DNA from: Plakobranchus ocellatus
Lineage: Eukaryota; Mollusca; Gastropoda; Plakobranchidae
Direction: 5' to 3'
DNA length: 44,123 bases
Assembly (NCBI GenBank): GCA_019648995.1
Contig: BLXT01005987.1
Span: 46,045 to 90,167 of the forward strand
Below the pieces are notes generated by a model. It saw only the letters and a program-made list of their open reading frames with translations, was not told where the DNA came from and did no database searches. The translations under genes and the position numbers were made by a program. The stretch's first letter is position 1, and every line of letters begins with the position of its first letter. Shown in pieces: positions 12,401 to 21,487 of the stretch.

Positions 12401-15400
12401 CTTTCACAAATATTTAATCCACTGTTGAAGCCAAAAGTATATAAATTAGATTTCTTAAAGTTAATTGAAGCCAATTTAATGTGTTATCTTTATTGCTGGG
12501 CAAAATCAATTTTTCATTGCTCCTTCGTGTCCTCCCAGCATTAAATGGGTAGCTAGGTTTCTTAAGACATGGCAAAAGAAAGGGTGCGAGGAAAGCAATG
12601 GCAAACTACCTCATAATGCCGTTTGCCAAGAACAATCAGGACCTTACTCCTGGTTCCCCGATGCTTGGACTAAGCATCGGACCCACTTTTTACTTTATCT
12701 CTATTGCTGATTTTTTTTTTGTGTGTGTGTGTCTCAGATTTTTCCTTTTTTAAATAATGCTTGATGAAAATTCAAAACCTTTATTTGTATTGTTTCAACA
12801 GTGATATGAGAATCTAATCTAGAATTAATTCCCACTGTTTGACGAATGGCTTCTATTGATCTATTTTTTTTTATATTTCTCATAGATGATGCAGAAGATT
12901 TGGAAGTGGAGAACACTCTAAGTTGCCCCCTTGCTCCAGCAAGCTCCTCTCGTGGCAGCTCTCCAACAGGTTTACATTCTATTTCTGTATTTTGTCAATG
13001 ATTAAGATCCTTCAAACTTTTTTTATTTGTTTTTAAGAGTATGGTATTTTTATAGTTCCTCGTTGATTTTCATTTATCTTTAAATGAACCAGAATTCTTT
13101 AATATTTTCATGGTTTTAAATGTAGGTTTTAAATGTAGTTTTGCCATCCACAGATGTATGAAAACCTGAGTTAAGTGGGGATTCTAAATGAAAACTCGGC
13201 ACCAGAAATGAGCTACAGAGCAGTAAAATACTAGTGGTTTAAAAAAACGAAAGATCCCCTGTTGGTGGTTTGCAAAATCAGTATAGAGGATGTCATTGAA
13301 TTTGCACTAGCGATGGTAATGGAAAGATGCAAGTACACATAATGATTGTAATTTTGGCTTTTCAACAGGTGTTCCATAACTTATTTTATGCACATAATGT
13401 CATTCAGTCTGTTTGAAGTGATTTGTTTTTTTTTATTTACACAGGTCATTCCAGCCCTGCCCTGCTACCCCAAGGGGACATTCCAGGTGGACCCCCCATC
13501 GCTCCGTCTCGTCCATCTCGCCCCCCTGGACCCCCAAAACCTTCACCTTCTCCAAGTAGCTGGGACAGCATGGCGGTCTCAAGGGAAAGCACTCCACAGC
13601 TGCGGGCTTCACCCAACCCTGAGGTGGGTACGTCTGCTCGCTCAGCTCTGGTGTTGAGAGATGCAGCTTTTATACCTGAAGAAAAATAATGTTATGATTT
13701 TTGAAAGCCTTTCCTATTTTAAGCTAAGAAGCAATTTTAAATTATGAATTGACTTTTTTTCAAATGTCCCCAAGATTTGTACAAATTTATCTTCAAGTGA
13801 TGTAAGAAAGAAGCTGCCGAATTACTGTGATGAAACACTTTGCTACTCAACATAAAATTATAAACTCTGGAAAATGAGTTTTGGCTGGCTTAAAATATGT
13901 GGCTTTAAGATAATAGTTTTAATTATCTGTTCAGATAATAACAAAAAAAAAAAAAATTGATCAGGTTAGGTTATAAATTTTGTTTTGAATCGATAAAAAT
14001 TTATGGCATCGGGATTGAGCCTCAGCTGACTCCATAGTAGGTAAATGTGCAGATTTTTGTGTGTGTGTAATAATATACAGCTTTGGACTAGGGTATGTGC
14101 AAACCTTGCCCAGAAATTCTCTGAGGCCTTTCATGATCACCATGCTATGTAAAGCTACCCTGCCCTCACCCAACAATGATGAAAATCTGAGATCAACTAA
14201 GAACATATATCTGGTGCACAAAATGTTTAACATTGTGTTTCCTCAGCAACTGATGACCTGTTTCAGAGATGGGGCAATTTTGAACAATCCATTCTGTCAG
14301 TCTTCAGAATACTCTTCATGTCTGCATAGCAACAGAATTAAAATAATCTGGATTGCAATGTTGAGCTTTTTTATTTTATTGTCTGGTTATTACAGAAAAT
14401 TATAAAGAGGCCTAGGCCATAACTCATGAGTCATAGCTACAATAAGTGTCATAGGCCGTAACTCATAGCTACAATAAGTATCATATGCCATGAATAATAG
14501 CTACACTAAGTGTCATAGGCCTTTACATTAACAACATAATTTATTGTAGAGCCCCCGTGTTTCTAAGGGAATAAAGTCTAAGCTGTTCCCATTTCAGAGT
14601 CGACAGCCGCCTGCCAGGCCCAGTGCTCCACCAGCCAAACCGCCACCACCTCAGCGACCCCCAGGTGGCCCTCCGAGACCATCCCCGACACCAGCTCAAT
14701 CTACTGGCACTGGTAAGGTTAAACCTTCAGTCACACATGATACAATAGTCCAGCAAAGAGAGATAAACAGTTCTAATACAGGGATTGCTTTCTCTTGTTC
14801 ATGGCATAATAATTCTCATTTTTCTGTGAAAAGTAAACTGAGCATGTAGAGCGATTCATTCATTACATCAGTCGACCATCCTAAATCCATTATTACTAGT
14901 TCGTTTTGTAAAATCTCTTGGGTGAAGTGAAAATGATGATCTGCTGTCGCGTAACATAATATCTATATAAAGAAAACATCTTCAACATCTAAATCAAGGT
15001 ATATGTTATGTTTTTGTAGTATGAGGTTAGTGAAGGGTGAACAGTAAGGATCAAGTGCTGGATACTGAATCTTTATCAAGATCTACATTTTTAAAAGTAA
15101 GCAACCAATCTATCAAAGCAGACGTTGATTTAGAAGAGGATGAATAATAAAGCTGATGATAAGGCAGAGAAATGGAGAAAAAATCGGACAAGTTACAAAT
15201 TTCAACTATCTTGGTTACCTGATAACATCAAATAGTCAATGAACAAGTCAGTAAATAAGAGAATAGCCATGGCTGAAAATAAATTCCAAAAGAATTAAGC
15301 TATTATTGAACAGTAAAACTTAAGTATGGAAACCAAAATAAGGCTAATGAAAGAATATCTATGGTCAGTGCTATTACATAGTAGAGAGTGTTGGAAAATA

Positions 15401-18400
15401 AACAAGGAAGGAGAAAAGAAAACTAGAAACTGTAGAGATGTGGTTTATGAAAAGAAGATATCATGGACAGAAAAGAAGTCCGATGAATTAGTAGTGAAAG
15501 AAGCTAATCTTGAGCGATCATTAATTAAGACCATATGACAGATACAACTACAATTTTTAGGGCATATATTTGCTGACACAAGGGTTTGGGACAATTGGCA
15601 ATGACTGGAATTGATTGATTATTGGTATACCCAGTCCACCATTAAGCGGTGATCTCAGGGAGGCAATGACTGGAAAGATAGGAGGCAAATGCAGAGAGGA
15701 AATAGAGGATAACTTTTATTGAAAGTCTTAACCCATGGTCAATAGATAAGGGTAGCAAAAACAACTTTATAAGTTCAACTTAGAACAGTTTAGAGTGGAG
15801 AAATTTGATCGCAAATGTCTGTTGTAGATGGGGCACCTAAAGAAAGAAAAAGCAGGAAAAAAAAAAACAATGAATATTTATTGAGAAGCAAAAATTCTGC
15901 ACCTGCTAAGGTTGCCTGCATACCTTATTGGTCATTTATAGTTACTGGGCACACTCATTTTGGATTCTTTTAGGATATCAAGGATACTCTGAGGTGTTTT
16001 TCCACCTTAGGATACCAGTTCCATCTGATTGATACATGGCTAAAGAAAATTGTATTGTTACATTTCTATAACATGAACATCATCTGATAGCTCTTATGTT
16101 CAGAAACACAATTGTTCTAAAATTGCATTTTGGCGTAATGCATTAACGCTATCATGTTAGCCCAAATGATGGTAGGCTTTTGAGAGAAGTTACTGATTCA
16201 TCGGCAATTGCCCAAGAACTATAGATAAAAGGAAAATATGCAAGTTATTACAAGCCCATTTGGAGATAACAAAAATATTTTTTGCAGATTTCAAAAGGTT
16301 AACGAATTTTAATTCCCAATAGCTGTCAAGAGTTTCATCTCATATATCTATTGTGGAACAAAAGTGGAACTTAAAAAAATAATTTTTTTTCTCCATGTGT
16401 TAAAGGGGGATCAAGTCGACCTCCTGCTGTCAACCAGGCCCCTAAAATCAGAGAACCCCTCAGGCCACCTCCCTCTAACACATCCAAGCCGAAAAAAGGT
16501 TCAAAGGTAAACAAACTGTTTGTACCAATGATTTTTTTGCGACTTGTCATTTTCATTGAAAAACCGTTTACTTTTTCTTTTTTGACTTGCTTGTGAAAGT
16601 GGAATAAAGTTCATTTTTTAACATGTTTTTTTATAAAGGGCTAATAATTTGCTTTTAGATTTAATGCAGAATGTTTTAGAAATCAAAGTGAATTGCAATG
16701 TTGGTCTTAATGCTTTGTGGCAGGCAGGATCAAGAAGTTACAGAAACTGACACTCTTTAATTTTGTCATTGCTGAGATACGAGAGTTCTCTTGTGTCATT
16801 TAGTTGTCATCATCATCATCATCAGCATCATCTTTCATCATCGTCTCGAGATCTCTTGCCTTGCTTGTAAGCAACCAGCGACCTTGTCTATCCACATATC
16901 TCTTTATGTTGTTGTTGCTGAGAAGAAAAAAAATAGAAATACCCCACACTTAGAAACAAATAAATATTTTTAAGGATTTTGAAGATGCTGTGTTGCTTGA
17001 CGTAAATGAAATTAAAGAATTAAAGAATAAAACCACCAGCTTGAACATATCTTTACAAATTTGAACACAGAGTATACATACAAATGTTTCACCCAAAGGC
17101 TTTATTGGGAAAAAAAAAATGATCATGACTTTTTTTTTTCTGACAAAACCTTAAGGCTAAGATTAACCCTTTAACCCTGCAGTATGTCCTGCATGACCTG
17201 AATTTCTCATGGGCTCCTGGCAATTGCCTTCTTAAAACAGAACTTCAAAATAAAAACAACTTGTTCCCTGCATGACCTGAATTTCTCATGGGCTCCTGGC
17301 CATTGCCTTCTTAAAACATAACTTTAAAAAAAAAAATTGTTCTCTGAAAGTGCCATGAAAACAAACACACGCAGTCAATTTTATCTTGTTATTTTTGCCT
17401 TACTTGAGTGCCAGCATTCTTGTTTTGTGTGACAGTCAAGCCTGCAAATACTGTCCCTTGAGCTTAGATCCTTGGCTGATTCTATTGATCGTTTCATAGT
17501 TAAAAATGCACAGAAAAAAAAAAAACAACCAATATTAAGCAAGGAAGATATAATAGCAACTTCTTTTCCTACTTGTAAAATTAAATGTTGATTGTACACA
17601 AAGGTCATAATAAGATGATTCAAAGAGTATGCATCGAGGCAAAAGTTAGCTAAAAAGTGAACTGGGACTACGGGATTGGGCACTTAAGCCTTTCATGGTG
17701 AACATGTGAAAAAATTTCATCGGGTTGAAGCTTAAATATATGGGAGTTGCTGAGCATTGGTTGTGCAGCGTTCTCATTTCATGTCTTTTGATTATGAAAT
17801 CAGACCTGCACAAAAATTGTGTACCTCTTAAAGAGTTTTAATGGTCGACTGGTTATGCCAAGAAAGAAAAAACAATACTATCAAAATTATTTTGTTGTGT
17901 CATTGTATGTTGCTCTTAAGTGATTCTAAAGAATGTATAGTGTCTCTATTAGAACTAGACAGTAATTCTTCTGCAGGATCCATGTGTTATGAATGTTCTT
18001 GTAGTTTCCTTTCATCCAAACATCTATCATGTTTATCAAGTCAGGCAGTGTTTCATACCATTGTTTTGATAGCTCTATGAGCAGTGTCTTCTTACTCTCA
18101 GATGGTTTGTGGAAAAGTCGGCCCTGAAAAAATTAATTTTATGGGCCTCAGAGAACACCAGCCTTAGATTTGATTGGTACCAAACAACATAGCTTACATT
18201 TTACAGGGAAACTTTCGATGTCCAAGATTGATAATTATGACACACAGCTACACCAATATTTGCTATACTTGTTCCTGCCACAAATTGTCTCCTTTAGTGG
18301 TGACATTGCACATCTGTAGTGCTCACCTGTATACAATAAATCCATTTTGCCACATCTGTGTATTCTGCAAGCACCTCTTTTCACGGTCACACTACTCTAT

Positions 18401-20595
18401 AAGCTTACAAGTAAATATGTTGAATCTTCTGTCTTCCCTCACTTCCAGATTGCCAGTATTGGGCTGCCCACCAATGTGAGTCATCAGGGCCATGCGTCCA
18501 GTATTGAAGAAGCCCAGGCCTTGATCGAGAAACTCATGTCGTCTCCTCCTTCGTCAGGCGATGCTACTCCTACGTCAGGGACAGGCATGGCTCTACCACA
18601 GCCACTCCTGCCCTCCAAGTCAGAGAATAATTTGTCTGAAGCTTGTAAGCCCACCATGTATCTTTTACATGTGAAATTACAAAGAGTCTAAAGAGTTAAA
18701 GCAAATCTTTTCTTTGTTTGTTATGTTTGCTTTTGTAAATTGATTGCCTAAAGGTGTTCATTTATTTGGGGTTGGGGTCGGGGGATGAATAAAGACAAAA
18801 ACATTGTTTTGAAGATTTGTCTGTTGTGTTTTTTAATTATTCTTAACTCACCTCTTATTGAAGGCCTTTAGCCTTTTTTCAGTTTTAGGAAAAAAAAAAA
18901 CGTAAACAAAATTGTAATTGTTCAGATTAAATTTTTCTCATACATAATTGTTTGAGGCAAGATGTAAGGTGTACGACACTAAATTGTTGAGAAAGTTATA
19001 ATGTGTCTAATCTACAAACCAAAGGCACACTGTAAGTTAATACAAAATGCAACAAAAATTTAATTAAATCAGTAATATTTAACCCATTTTTTTTTCTCTT
19101 CACTGATATTCCATTCACTGACTAGACCCTTCTTTTGAATTAGACCCTTTGTATTTGTTCAAGATCTCCCTCTGTGAGTTTTGGTACTATGAGGGCTAGC
19201 AGTGCTATAGGTAGATGTAAGTTTTTATAAGCACGCCTATGTTACATTCAGTCTGACACTTCAGTCAGCCCTGTATAATCTAATCCTTTTATCTGTTTGA
19301 GTCCTCCATTAAGTATTCAAGTTTTAATCTTTTTTCCTATTCCATTGATCATTGTTTTATGTTAACCCTTAACAGCCGGAGCATTCACACAAAAGGCTGT
19401 CGTCACACGCAGTAGAACGTCACATGACATGAGGGACCCTGCAGAATCGGAACCTTCTGCACAATCATCACAGCAAGCAGCGGCTCCTGAACAGCCGCAG
19501 CAGCCTATGCCAGCCCCACGAAGACGCAGCTCTGACAACAACCTTGTGGCCATGGCACTGGGGGCAGCATCTCAGCCACAAGCTCCAGTCTCCAGCGAGG
19601 ATGCCGCACCCGTGCCAATCGCCAGACCTCGACCTGTAGCCCGGCGAGACATCCACAGCAGCGCTCCATCAGTTCCGCCTGCAGGCCAGGCGCCACCATT
19701 GCTGAACAAACCCCCACCCCCAGCGGCTTCCAAGAGACCTAATAGTGTACAGGTGATACCACATGATGGAGATCTCCCGTCTCAACTCCCAGCCCCTGCT
19801 GCGCGGCCAGCTCCCCCTCCCCCGGTCGCAGCAAGGCCAGCCCCTCAACCACCCACCAAGTCCACCCCAGTCCCTCCATCTCGACATTCAAAGGCTTTTG
19901 CGAAATCACCCCTCACTGAAGCCCAGGCTCCAGCAAGATCAACACAAAATGAGGTTCATCTATTAGATCGGACAAATAGCTTGGTTGAGAATCTCCCATT
20001 GACAACCAAACCTGACCCCTTCGATACTGCTTTTGCCAAAACAGCACCTGCCCCGTTCAGTACCTCCACAAACACGGACCCTTTCCCTGCAGCATTCAAC
20101 TCTGATTTAGAAAACTCCACAGACCCTTTCTCTGCTCCAGTGACCCATGTATCCAGCCCTGACCCATTTGACACGACCTTTGTTACAAAATCCGTCAGTA
20201 ACACTGCTGAGGATGACCCCTTTGATACAAGTAAAGTGAAATCCCACACCCAGCCCTCATCAATATTCGAAACAAACTTAGCAACTAATGATGGCAATTC
20301 ATTTCCACCAAACTCGGATCCATTTCAAATTCAACCAAGCAATCAGTGGGATCCCTTTTCAACAGATACCGGCAGTACCTCTGAGATTCCCCAGGCCAGC
20401 CCGCCTCCCTTCCCCTCAAGCACAGACCACTCTGGCTTAAATACTTCTCAACCTCTAACAGATTGCCCTACTGAAACTCCACCCCCACTCCCAAGGAATG
20501 CTACATCTGTGATTGGTCAGCCTGTCTCAGGCCCTCCTCCTGTCCCAAGTAGAGCAAGTATTGCTCCACCCCCAGTACCAAAACGACCATTGTAA
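311..20595 (+). CDS. Synj: Synaptojanin (phosphoinositide phosphatase), C-terminal part, 15 exons
   Basis: Synaptojanin removes phosphates from phosphoinositides, chiefly the 5-phosphate of PI(4,5)P2, to uncoat clathrin vesicles and recycle synaptic vesicles. The 15 exons (3185 bp) splice in frame into 1060 codons ending at TAA 20593-20595. Window residues 1-290 are the inositol 5-phosphatase domain: [49 protein letters not shown] and SDHRPV all intact. Residues about 300-400 are the RRM-like domain ([23 protein letters not shown]). Residues about 430-1060 are a proline-rich tail with SH3-ligand motifs and DPF repeats. The order matches animal synaptojanins and not OCRL/INPP5B, which have ASH-RhoGAP tails. 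The SAC domain and start codon lie outside the window. Paralogue assignment (1 versus 2) is not meaningful from this part alone. Confidence 0.96.
414..1206 (+). other. Synj: Synaptojanin intron, 793 bp
   Basis: GT-AG intron; no coding sequence, repeat or RNA gene recognised. Confidence 0.8.
1207..1347 (+). CDS. Synj: Synaptojanin exon b (5-phosphatase domain)
   Basis: Acceptor cag, donor gtagtg. It encodes [20 protein letters not shown], then [20 protein letters not shown], in the same order as vertebrate synaptojanin. The serine codon is completed across the splice (AG+C). Confidence 0.94.
1348..2341 (+). other. Synj: Synaptojanin intron, 994 bp
   Basis: GT-AG intron containing the 4 x 73 bp tandem array at 1593-1884; otherwise featureless. 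Confidence 0.8.
1593..1884. repeat. Tandem repeat, 4 copies of 73 bp
   Basis: Four head-to-tail copies begin at 1593, 1666, 1739 and 1812, each starting ATAACATTACAGTTTCA and ending CCAGGCTTTCAT. Copies differ by a few substitutions. Long contiguous units without spacers rule out a CRISPR-like layout. This is a minisatellite inside an intron. Confidence 0.95.
2342..2534 (+). CDS. Synj: Synaptojanin exon c (5-phosphatase core)
   Basis: Acceptor cag, donor gtgagt. It encodes [20 protein letters not shown] and [20 protein letters not shown], the phosphatase core with the N-K-G and H-L-A-A-G motifs. It ends in phase 0 after FPM, which joins directly to [12 protein letters not shown] of the next exon. 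Confidence 0.96.
3895..4064. mobile_element. Small MITE-like element with CAGGGATGC inverted ends
   Basis: The segment starts CAGGGATGC and ends GCATCCCTG, a perfect 9 bp terminal inverted repeat around 170 bp. CAGGG ends are common in hAT-like DNA transposons. No clear target-site duplication was found, so the call is tentative. A 15 bp word at 4020-4034 (GAAAAAGTTGGATTT) recurs inverted in the TIR element at 36981-36995. Confidence 0.4.
6549..6855. repeat. Tandem duplication, about 151 bp unit, pyrimidine-rich
   Basis: The block ATGCCTGATTCAGGAAATGC at 6569 recurs at 6720 (offset 151). The copies continue through a C/T-rich stretch and diverge slightly. The long apparent reading frames here come from the low-complexity CT sequence. 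Confidence 0.9.
8143..8301 (+). CDS. Synj: Synaptojanin exon d (GDFNYRI motif)
   Basis: Acceptor cag, donor gtgaga, phase 0 at both ends. It encodes [20 protein letters not shown], containing the D-F-N-Y-R-I motif of inositol 5-phosphatases. Confidence 0.96.
8302..8758 (+). other. Synj: Synaptojanin intron, 457 bp
   Basis: GT-AG intron; nothing recognised. Confidence 0.8.
8759..8912 (+). CDS. Synj: Synaptojanin exon e (PAWTDRIL motif)
   Basis: Acceptor cctag, donor gtgggt. It encodes [20 protein letters not shown] and then [12 protein letters not shown], the second catalytic signature of the 5-phosphatase family. Confidence 0.96.
8913..9325 (+). other. Synj: Synaptojanin intron, 413 bp
   Basis: GT-AG intron; nothing recognised. 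Confidence 0.8.
9326..9404 (+). CDS. Synj: Synaptojanin exon f (SDHR motif)
   Basis: 79 bp exon between acceptor ttcag and donor gtatgg. It encodes [15 protein letters not shown]. The S-D-H-R-P-V motif with the catalytic histidine is completed across the splice with the next exon. Confidence 0.95.
9405..10056 (+). other. Synj: Synaptojanin intron, 652 bp
   Basis: GT-AG intron; nothing beyond AT-rich sequence and a 3' acceptor atcacag. Confidence 0.8.
10057..10266 (+). CDS. Synj: Synaptojanin exon g (end of phosphatase, start of RRM-like domain)
   Basis: It encodes [17 protein letters not shown], then [12 protein letters not shown] and [15 protein letters not shown]. This is the junction from the 5-phosphatase into the RRM-like (DUF1866) domain, as in vertebrate synaptojanin. 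Donor gtaaat. Confidence 0.95.
10267..10964 (+). other. Synj: Synaptojanin intron, 698 bp
   Basis: GT-AG intron; nothing recognised. Confidence 0.8.
10965..11043 (+). CDS. Synj: Synaptojanin exon h (RRM-like domain)
   Basis: Acceptor tacag, donor gtaagt. It encodes [20 protein letters not shown], the central strand and second helix of the RRM-like fold. Confidence 0.93.
11044..12133 (+). other. Synj: Synaptojanin intron, 1090 bp
   Basis: GT-AG intron; no coding or repeat structure recognised. Confidence 0.8.
12134..12305 (+). CDS. Synj: Synaptojanin exon i (end of RRM-like domain)
   Basis: Acceptor cacag, donor gtgaag. It encodes [20 protein letters not shown] and an acidic linker [11 protein letters not shown], similar in layout to the L-K-S-P-D-W and F-D-M-E-G stretches of vertebrate synaptojanin. 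Confidence 0.93.
12306..12885 (+). other. Synj: Synaptojanin intron, 580 bp
   Basis: Contains a possible retroposon tail at 12537-12695; otherwise nothing recognised. Confidence 0.75.
12537..12695 (+). mobile_element. Possible SINE/LINE 3' tail fragment
   Basis: This segment is more GC-rich than its surroundings. It carries GCAATGGCAAACTACCTCAT followed by TTTGCCAAGAA, a word pair I associate with 3' tails of RTE-mobilised retroposons in several animals. It also has a small hairpin, GATGCTTGGACTAAGCATC, at 12660-12678. No flanking duplication was established. Confidence 0.35.
12886..12969 (+). CDS. Synj: Synaptojanin exon j (acidic/serine linker)
   Basis: 84 bp between acceptor catag and donor gtttac. 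It encodes [14 protein letters not shown] and [11 protein letters not shown]. It is in frame with both neighbours and has the expected position between the RRM-like domain and the proline-rich tail. Confidence 0.88.
12970..13444 (+). other. Synj: Synaptojanin intron, 475 bp
   Basis: GT-AG intron; nothing recognised. Confidence 0.8.
13445..13623 (+). CDS. Synj: Synaptojanin exon k (proline-rich tail)
   Basis: It encodes [20 protein letters not shown] and a serine-rich segment. P-x-x-P clusters with flanking arginines fit SH3 ligands of endophilin, amphiphysin or intersectin. Acceptor acacag, donor gtgggt; frame is kept at both joins. Confidence 0.9.
13624..14597 (+). other. Synj: Synaptojanin intron, 974 bp
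   Basis: Holds a degenerate tandem repeat at 14409-14522 and a poly-A run near 13942; no coding sequence seen. Confidence 0.8.
14409..14522. repeat. Degenerate tandem repeat, three copies of about 32-40 bp
   Basis: Three adjoining units share ATAGCTACA(A/C)TAAGT(G/A)TCAT followed by a GGCC- or GCC-containing start. Unit length varies by small indels. Confidence 0.75.
14598..14712 (+). CDS. Synj: Synaptojanin exon l (proline-rich tail)
   Basis: It encodes [19 protein letters not shown], a strong candidate SH3-binding stretch resembling the R-P-A-P-P-Q-R-P-P-P-P region of vertebrate synaptojanin-1. Acceptor ttcag, donor gtaagg. Confidence 0.92.
15090..15850 (+). pseudogene. Decayed RTE-type LINE, 3' end of the reverse-transcriptase ORF
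   Basis: Broken frames carry the typical C-terminal signature of RTE-like endonuclease/reverse-transcriptase ORFs in the right order: [16 protein letters not shown] near 15190; [20 protein letters not shown] from about 15332; W-T-E-K-K-S-D-E and [10 protein letters not shown] to 15535; then QLQFLGHIF. After a nested insertion come MTGKIGGK and a terminal VVDGAPKE-like stretch near 15822. Stops and frameshifts are present, so it is inactive. It lies in sense orientation within the synaptojanin intron. The 5' limit is uncertain. Confidence 0.8.
15597..15675. mobile_element. 51 bp insertion flanked by 14 bp direct repeats
   Basis: GGCAATGACTGGAA occurs at 15597-15610 and again at 15662-15675, enclosing 51 bp that interrupt the decayed LINE frame. 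Read on the minus strand the insert ends with short ATCA-like repeats. This fits a heavily 5'-truncated retroposon with a target-site duplication. Confidence 0.6.
16406..16506 (+). CDS. Synj: Synaptojanin exon m (proline-rich tail)
   Basis: It encodes [20 protein letters not shown] and a lysine-rich end KPKKGSK. Acceptor ttaaag (no C before AG), donor gtaaac; frame is kept. Confidence 0.85.
16507..18448 (+). other. Synj: Synaptojanin intron, 1942 bp
   Basis: Holds a short ATC/CAT microsatellite near 16808-16850 and a 79 bp duplication near 17188-17330. No further exon recognised, though a small alternative proline-rich exon cannot be excluded. Confidence 0.7.
17188..17330. repeat. Tandem duplication, 79 bp period
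   Basis: CCTGCATGACCTGAATTTCT at 17188 recurs at 17267. The copies continue through the GGGCTCCTGG and TTGCCTTCTTAAAACA words with a few differences. Confidence 0.9.
18449..18644 (+). CDS. Synj: Synaptojanin exon n (tail, short helix)
   Basis: It encodes [18 protein letters not shown], then a likely short helix [12 protein letters not shown], then a proline/serine segment to ENNLSEA. Acceptor tccag, donor gtaagc. The frame joins T+CC into the last exon. Genomic read-through would stop soon after the donor. Confidence 0.87.
18645..19375 (+). other. Synj: Synaptojanin last intron, 731 bp
   Basis: GT-AG intron. An AATAAA at about 18787 follows a G-rich stretch and could in principle give a truncated transcript, but nothing else supports that. 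Confidence 0.75.
19376..20595 (+). CDS. Synj: Synaptojanin terminal exon (DPF-rich, proline-rich tail)
   Basis: 1220 bp, 405 residues then TAA. The first half is P/A/Q-rich with P-x-x-P motifs. The second half has seven D-P-F motifs ([61 protein letters not shown]). D-P-F and W-x-x-F motifs bind the AP-2 alpha appendage and related endocytic adaptors. The extreme C-terminus is PPPVPSR and PPPVPKRPL, typical class II SH3 ligands. This single long exon plays the part of the tail of the long vertebrate synaptojanin-1 isoform, where NPF and W-x-x-F motifs occur. Opposite-strand and alternate-frame readings are low-complexity shadows. Confidence 0.95.
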
Positions 20596-20622
20596 TTTTA
20601 CTTGTGTTCAGCTTCTATTTGT

Positions 20623-20645
20623 AATTTATTTATTTATTTATTATT
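20623..20645 (+). promoter_or_regulatory. Synj: AU-rich element at the start of the 3' UTR
   Basis: An ATTTATTTATTTATTTATT run begins about 30 bases after the stop codon and contains overlapping UUAUUUAUU nonamers, the core of mRNA-destabilising AU-rich elements. It could equally be a plain ATTT microsatellite. Confidence 0.45.
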
Positions 20646-21487
20646 CATTCTTTTTGTTTCCTTCTCTGTTCAGCTACCACAGCTTATCCCGGTCATTACA
20701 ATTTTTTTAAAAATGATAAATCTTACCCAAGTCTGGCAAAGAAAGAAAGATATTATTCTTCTGAAACTTCAGTGAACAACGGCTTGACTTTATTTCTTTC
20801 AGGGATCAAAGTGGGCACATGGCCATCTTTAGACTTAGAGTCAAAAGCAATTGGCTCAGCCTCTCCCTCCATCACAAGAATAGGGTGCAAACATATACAT
20901 CTATGTTTAAAAATTACAAACACTCTAAATGTGTTGTTATTGTCAACCTGATTTTGTTATCAAAATTGTTCCGCTCTGCTTTTTTCCTCTTTTCTTTCAT
21001 ACACTCATCTATTCATATCAGGTATGTAATAATATACTCACACAAAAATAGACAGCAGGCATAGATCCTTAGAATCAAATATAGCACTGGCAGTTGTTGG
21101 AGAAAGAAGCAGCTTTATAAGGTTGTCAAAACTCTGTTGCTCAAACTTAGTACTATTCATTTTTTCACTTTAGCTCAAGTGTAATAAAATAACTTTCCCC
21201 GTTGGTAAGATAAGTTATATGCTTTTATATAAAAAACAAAACCATCTTTAGTTTTAGTTGGAATGAACATCAAATGTATTTTGTGTTTTATTTTCGTAAG
21301 ATCAACGTAAATGTGTAGCAGTTTGATGACAAAATGAGTTGATTGTAGTTTTTGCATGATTGACTTTAAATGAAAACCTTTAACAAGAGGGAAGAAAACT
21401 ACAGTGGAACTCAGTAGTAATGACAGCTTTTGTTCTTATTGTGAAGTTTGGTTATAGCAAAGGTTGTCATTATTCCCAAAAAAGGGA

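Larger units (their letters stand above)
14713..16405 (+). other. Synj: Synaptojanin intron, 1693 bp
   Basis: About half of it is a decayed LINE (15090-15850) with a nested small insertion at 15597-15675. The rest is AT-rich and featureless. Confidence 0.8.

Noticed and set aside
18755-18790. G-quadruplex in the last synaptojanin intron
   Set aside because: Only three G runs of four or more are close together; a fourth is missing.
18780-18800. Intronic polyadenylation of synaptojanin (AATAAA after a G-rich stretch)
   Set aside because: A lone hexamer in AT-rich DNA is expected by chance; the downstream exon is clearly coding and in frame.
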